DNA from: Chloroflexota bacterium
GTDB lineage: Bacteria > Chloroflexota > Dehalococcoidia > GIF9 > UBA5629
NCBI GenBank assembly: GCA_016875875.1
Contig: VGOP01000013.1
Location: 1-58,160 of the forward strand
DNA length: 58,160 nt
Direction: 5' to 3'
In this document: piece by piece, positions 56,357-58,160 of the stretch
Layout of the letters: the number at the start of each line of letters is the position of its first letter
Numbering within the stretch: position 1 is the first letter of the stretch
Notes under the pieces: model-generated
Database searches by the model: none
The model's input: only the letters and a program-made list of their open reading frames with translations
What the model was told of the DNA's origin: nothing
Made by a program: the position numbers and the translations under genes

Positions 56357-57796
56357 GTGAGCAGTGCAGTAGAGCAATTAGACCACATATTCAAGCCCAC
56401 ATCGATCGCCATATTAGGTGCCTCCGATAGGGCCGGCAAATGGGGACACATAATGGTGGAAAGACCATTGACAACAGGATTTAGCGGAGCTATATATCCC
56501 GTGAACCCAAATAAAGATGAAATCCTTGGTCTCAATTCTTATCGAAGTGTCTTGGACATTCCAGACCAGGTTGACCTAGCAGTGATAGTAGCCCCCGCTC
56601 CCACCACACCCAAGCTGCTACAAGATTGTGTTGCCAAAAGAGTAAAGGGCGCAATTATCATATCTGGGGGGTTTGCCGAAGCTGGCGATGAGGGTAAAGC
56701 GCTTGAAGATAAAGTTGCGAGAATAGCCAAGGAGGGGAAAATAAGGTTTGTAGGGCCCAATTGCATGGGAATATGGAGTGCCGCCGGGCAGCTCAACCTA
56801 TGTTTTCATCAGTCACCTAAACCAGGAGGCATCGCCTTCGTCTCCCAGAGTGGAACCTTTGGTGGCTACCTATCCGAAATAGCCAATGCCAAAGGCTATG
56901 GGTTGAGCAAATTCATAAGCATCGGCAATCAGGCAGATATCACCGCTTCTGAGTACCTGGAATATCTGGCCGAAGACAATGAGACAAAAGCTATCGTCTT
57001 CTATATGGAGGGTTTCAAAGATGGCAGGAGGTTCTTCCAACTCGCCAGAGAAGTGATAAAGAGGAAACCCATAATCATTTATAAAGGCGGTAGCAGCAGT
57101 GCTGGTGCCAGAGCCACATTATCTCATACTGCCTCGCTCGCTGGTTCTGAAGACGTATTTGAAGGGATGTGCCACCAGATAGGTCTCATAAGGGCTAACG
57201 AAGCTATACACTCTTTCGAAATGGCTGAGGCACTTGTAGAACAACCTTTACCTAAGGGACGAAGAGTAGCAATCATGGGAAGTGGTGGCCAGGGCGTTGT
57301 GGCAACCGATGCCTGCGTCTCCCTAGGGCTTGAAGTTCCTGAGTTCGATGAAGAGACCACGCGGAGCCTAAAGGAACTGCTACCACCTCATGCCCCCCCG
57401 GCTAAGAATCCAGTTGACTTCGCCGGCAGCTACCGCACTGCCCTTAGTGAAAAATTGGTGATAGAAAAGCTCCTCAGCCTCAATTATATTGATGGTGTGA
57501 TAACTAATGTCCCTATAAATCCCATGATTTGGGGTCTCAAGCCCACATCAGCGGATACTGACAAAGCCTTAGCTAATGCTATCGAGGCTGCATTTCAAGC
57601 CGCTAAGCTATTTGCTGCCCTCCCCAAGAAGTATAATAAACCACTAATTACTCTGCGCTTCCGCCGCACTGACGACCCCACCATCAATATCTTAAAGGAA
57701 GCCGGAATACCAGTCTATGATACTCCTGAGCAATGTGCCCGTGCCATGTATGCCTTGGTCAAATACTCGGAAGCCCGAAGAGCTGCAGAACAATGA
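56357..57796 (+). CDS. ADP-forming acyl-CoA synthetase, alpha-subunit type (second copy)
   Basis: A 479-residue CoA-binding and ligase-CoA protein: FKPTSIAILGASD at residues 12-24, VSQSGTFGG at 162-170 and the phosphohistidine at about His257 in SHTASLAG. As with the other copy there is no ATP-grasp part. It starts at GTG. It is transcribed divergently from the biotin carrier and carboxyltransferase genes, so it may handle an acyl-CoA made by that enzyme (for example propionyl- or succinyl-CoA); this is inference. Confidence 0.87.
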   Translation: MSSAVEQLDHIFKPTSIAILGASDRAGKWGHIMVERPLTTGFSGAIYPVNPNKDEILGLNSYRSVLDIPDQVDLAVIVAPAPTTPKLLQDCVAKRVKGAIIISGGFAEAGDEGKALEDKVARIAKEGKIRFVGPNCMGIWSAAGQLNLCFHQSPKPGGIAFVSQSGTFGGYLSEIANAKGYGLSKFISIGNQADITASEYLEYLAEDNETKAIVFYMEGFKDGRRFFQLAREVIKRKPIIIYKGGSSSAGARATLSHTASLAGSEDVFEGMCHQIGLIRANEAIHSFEMAEALVEQPLPKGRRVAIMGSGGQGVVATDACVSLGLEVPEFDEETTRSLKELLPPHAPPAKNPVDFAGSYRTALSEKLVIEKLLSLNYIDGVITNVPINPMIWGLKPTSADTDKALANAIEAAFQAAKLFAALPKKYNKPLITLRFRRTDDPTINILKEAGIPVYDTPEQCARAMYALVKYSEARRAAEQ

Positions 57797-57885
57797 TACC
57801 CAACTCAAAAGCTCCGCCATAACCTGAGCTCGTTCGGATAGATAGGTGACAATTTTATAGTGTGAAAACGGATAATGCCCCCAGT

Positions 57886-57974
57886 GTCATTGCGAGCGAA
57901 GCGTGGCAATCTCTGCAGGGCAATTACATCTGCCTCGGCGGAGATCGCCACGGGGCTACGCCCCTCGCGATGAC
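57886..57974. repeat. Dispersed palindromic element
   Basis: Outer arms GTCATTGCGAG (57886-57896) and CTCGCGATGAC (57964-57974), inner arms GTGGCAATCTC (57903-57913) and GAGATCGCCAC (57941-57951); each pair is complementary apart from one G-U. This 'GTCATTGCGAG' family is a common intergenic repeat in several phyla and creates false reading frames on the minus strand. A degraded part continues to about 58001. Confidence 0.8.
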
Positions 57975-58084
57975 AAAATAGATTGCCTCTCGAAATGACA
58001 GAAACAGGTGGTGTTACTAATGTCTTGGACACCGCACAACACAACCTTGACACTCGCTCGAGGCAAAAGTTATACTTCTTGCTG

Positions 58085-58158
58085 GGGCCATTAGCTCAGT
58101 TGGTTAGAGCACGGTCCTGATAAGACCGGGGTCTGTGGTTCGAGTCCACAATGGCCCA
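58085..58158 (+). tRNA. tRNA-Ile (GAT)
   Basis: A complete cloverleaf: acceptor GGGCCAT/ATGGCCC, D arm with AGCTCAGTTGGTTAGAGC, anticodon stem CGGTC/GACCG around loop CTGATAA (anticodon GAT), and T arm TGTGG-TTCGAGT-CCACA. Bases CC follow the discriminator A at the window edge, so CCA is probably encoded. Confidence 0.97.
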
Positions 58159-58160
58159 CC

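Noticed and set aside
57805-58053. Minus-strand open frame of 82 codons after the acyl-CoA synthetase gene
   Set aside because: It is read through the palindromic repeat (translation with ...REGRSPVAIS and FARNDTG is a known artefact of this repeat type) and has no ribosome site.

Overview
The window reads as a chromosomal segment of an anaerobic Chloroflexota bacterium, most likely class Dehalococcoidia. This is inferred from gene content, not from a marker tree. The pointers are a btuFCD-cbiB-cobD-cobQ-cobO-cobT-cobS-cobU salvage operon behind a cobalamin riboswitch (an order that, from memory, resembles Dehalococcoides), Fhs/FolD one-carbon enzymes, ADP-forming acyl-CoA synthetase alpha-type proteins, paired PAC2 proteins, a DUF2206-type membrane protein and an archaeal-looking STT3/AglB oligosaccharyltransferase. 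No phage, plasmid, transposase or CRISPR genes are visible.

Layout. (1) 1-5574, plus strand: tail of a probable glycosyltransferase, a SAM methyltransferase, a glutamine-dependent asparagine synthetase and two tandem NAD-dependent epimerases. (2) 5637-17166, minus strand: a surface-glycan cluster with two GT4 glycosyltransferases, a DUF2206 membrane protein, a three-gene UDP-N-acetyl-6-deoxy-L-hexosamine module (4,6-dehydratase, RmlD-like reductase, WecB-like 2-epimerase), a GDP-mannose-4,6-dehydratase-like SDR, a GT2 and a PseB-like SDR, with a short 2-epimerase remnant between genes. (3) 17339-27667, minus strand: glmS, queA, a DUF2905 protein, an ADP-forming acyl-CoA synthetase alpha-type protein, fhs, folD and the STT3-like oligosaccharyltransferase. 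GlmS supplies hexosamine for the glycan genes, and the STT3 protein is a candidate for transferring a lipid-linked glycan to protein.

(4) 27736-38021, plus strand: promoter, cobalamin riboswitch and terminator, then a tightly packed operon for B12 uptake and lower-ligand assembly. It lacks corrin-ring synthesis genes, so it fits corrinoid salvage. A Dph6-like PP-loop ATPase sits inside it. (5) 38101-44506, plus strand: an alpha/beta hydrolase bracketed by two copies of a promoter-like repeat, then a two-gene module of large anchored surface proteins (putative-Ig repeats; Asp-box propeller-like repeats). (6) 44541-58160: uvrA behind an AT-rich inverted repeat, an AI-2E family exporter-like protein, a YtxH/DUF948-like pair, a PrsW-like membrane protein, a zinc-ribbon membrane protein, DegV, two PAC2 proteins, a PPC/DUF296 protein, a biotin-dependent carboxyltransferase with a small biotin carrier, a second acyl-CoA synthetase alpha-type protein, a dispersed palindromic repeat and tRNA-Ile(GAT) at the right edge.

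Most interesting for follow-up: a roughly 280-nt structured leader ahead of folD-fhs; the repeated TCGAC..TAGCAGTTTG..TATAAT element (two full copies flanking the hydrolase, one partial elsewhere); the OST plus glycan cluster; and the two-gene surface module.
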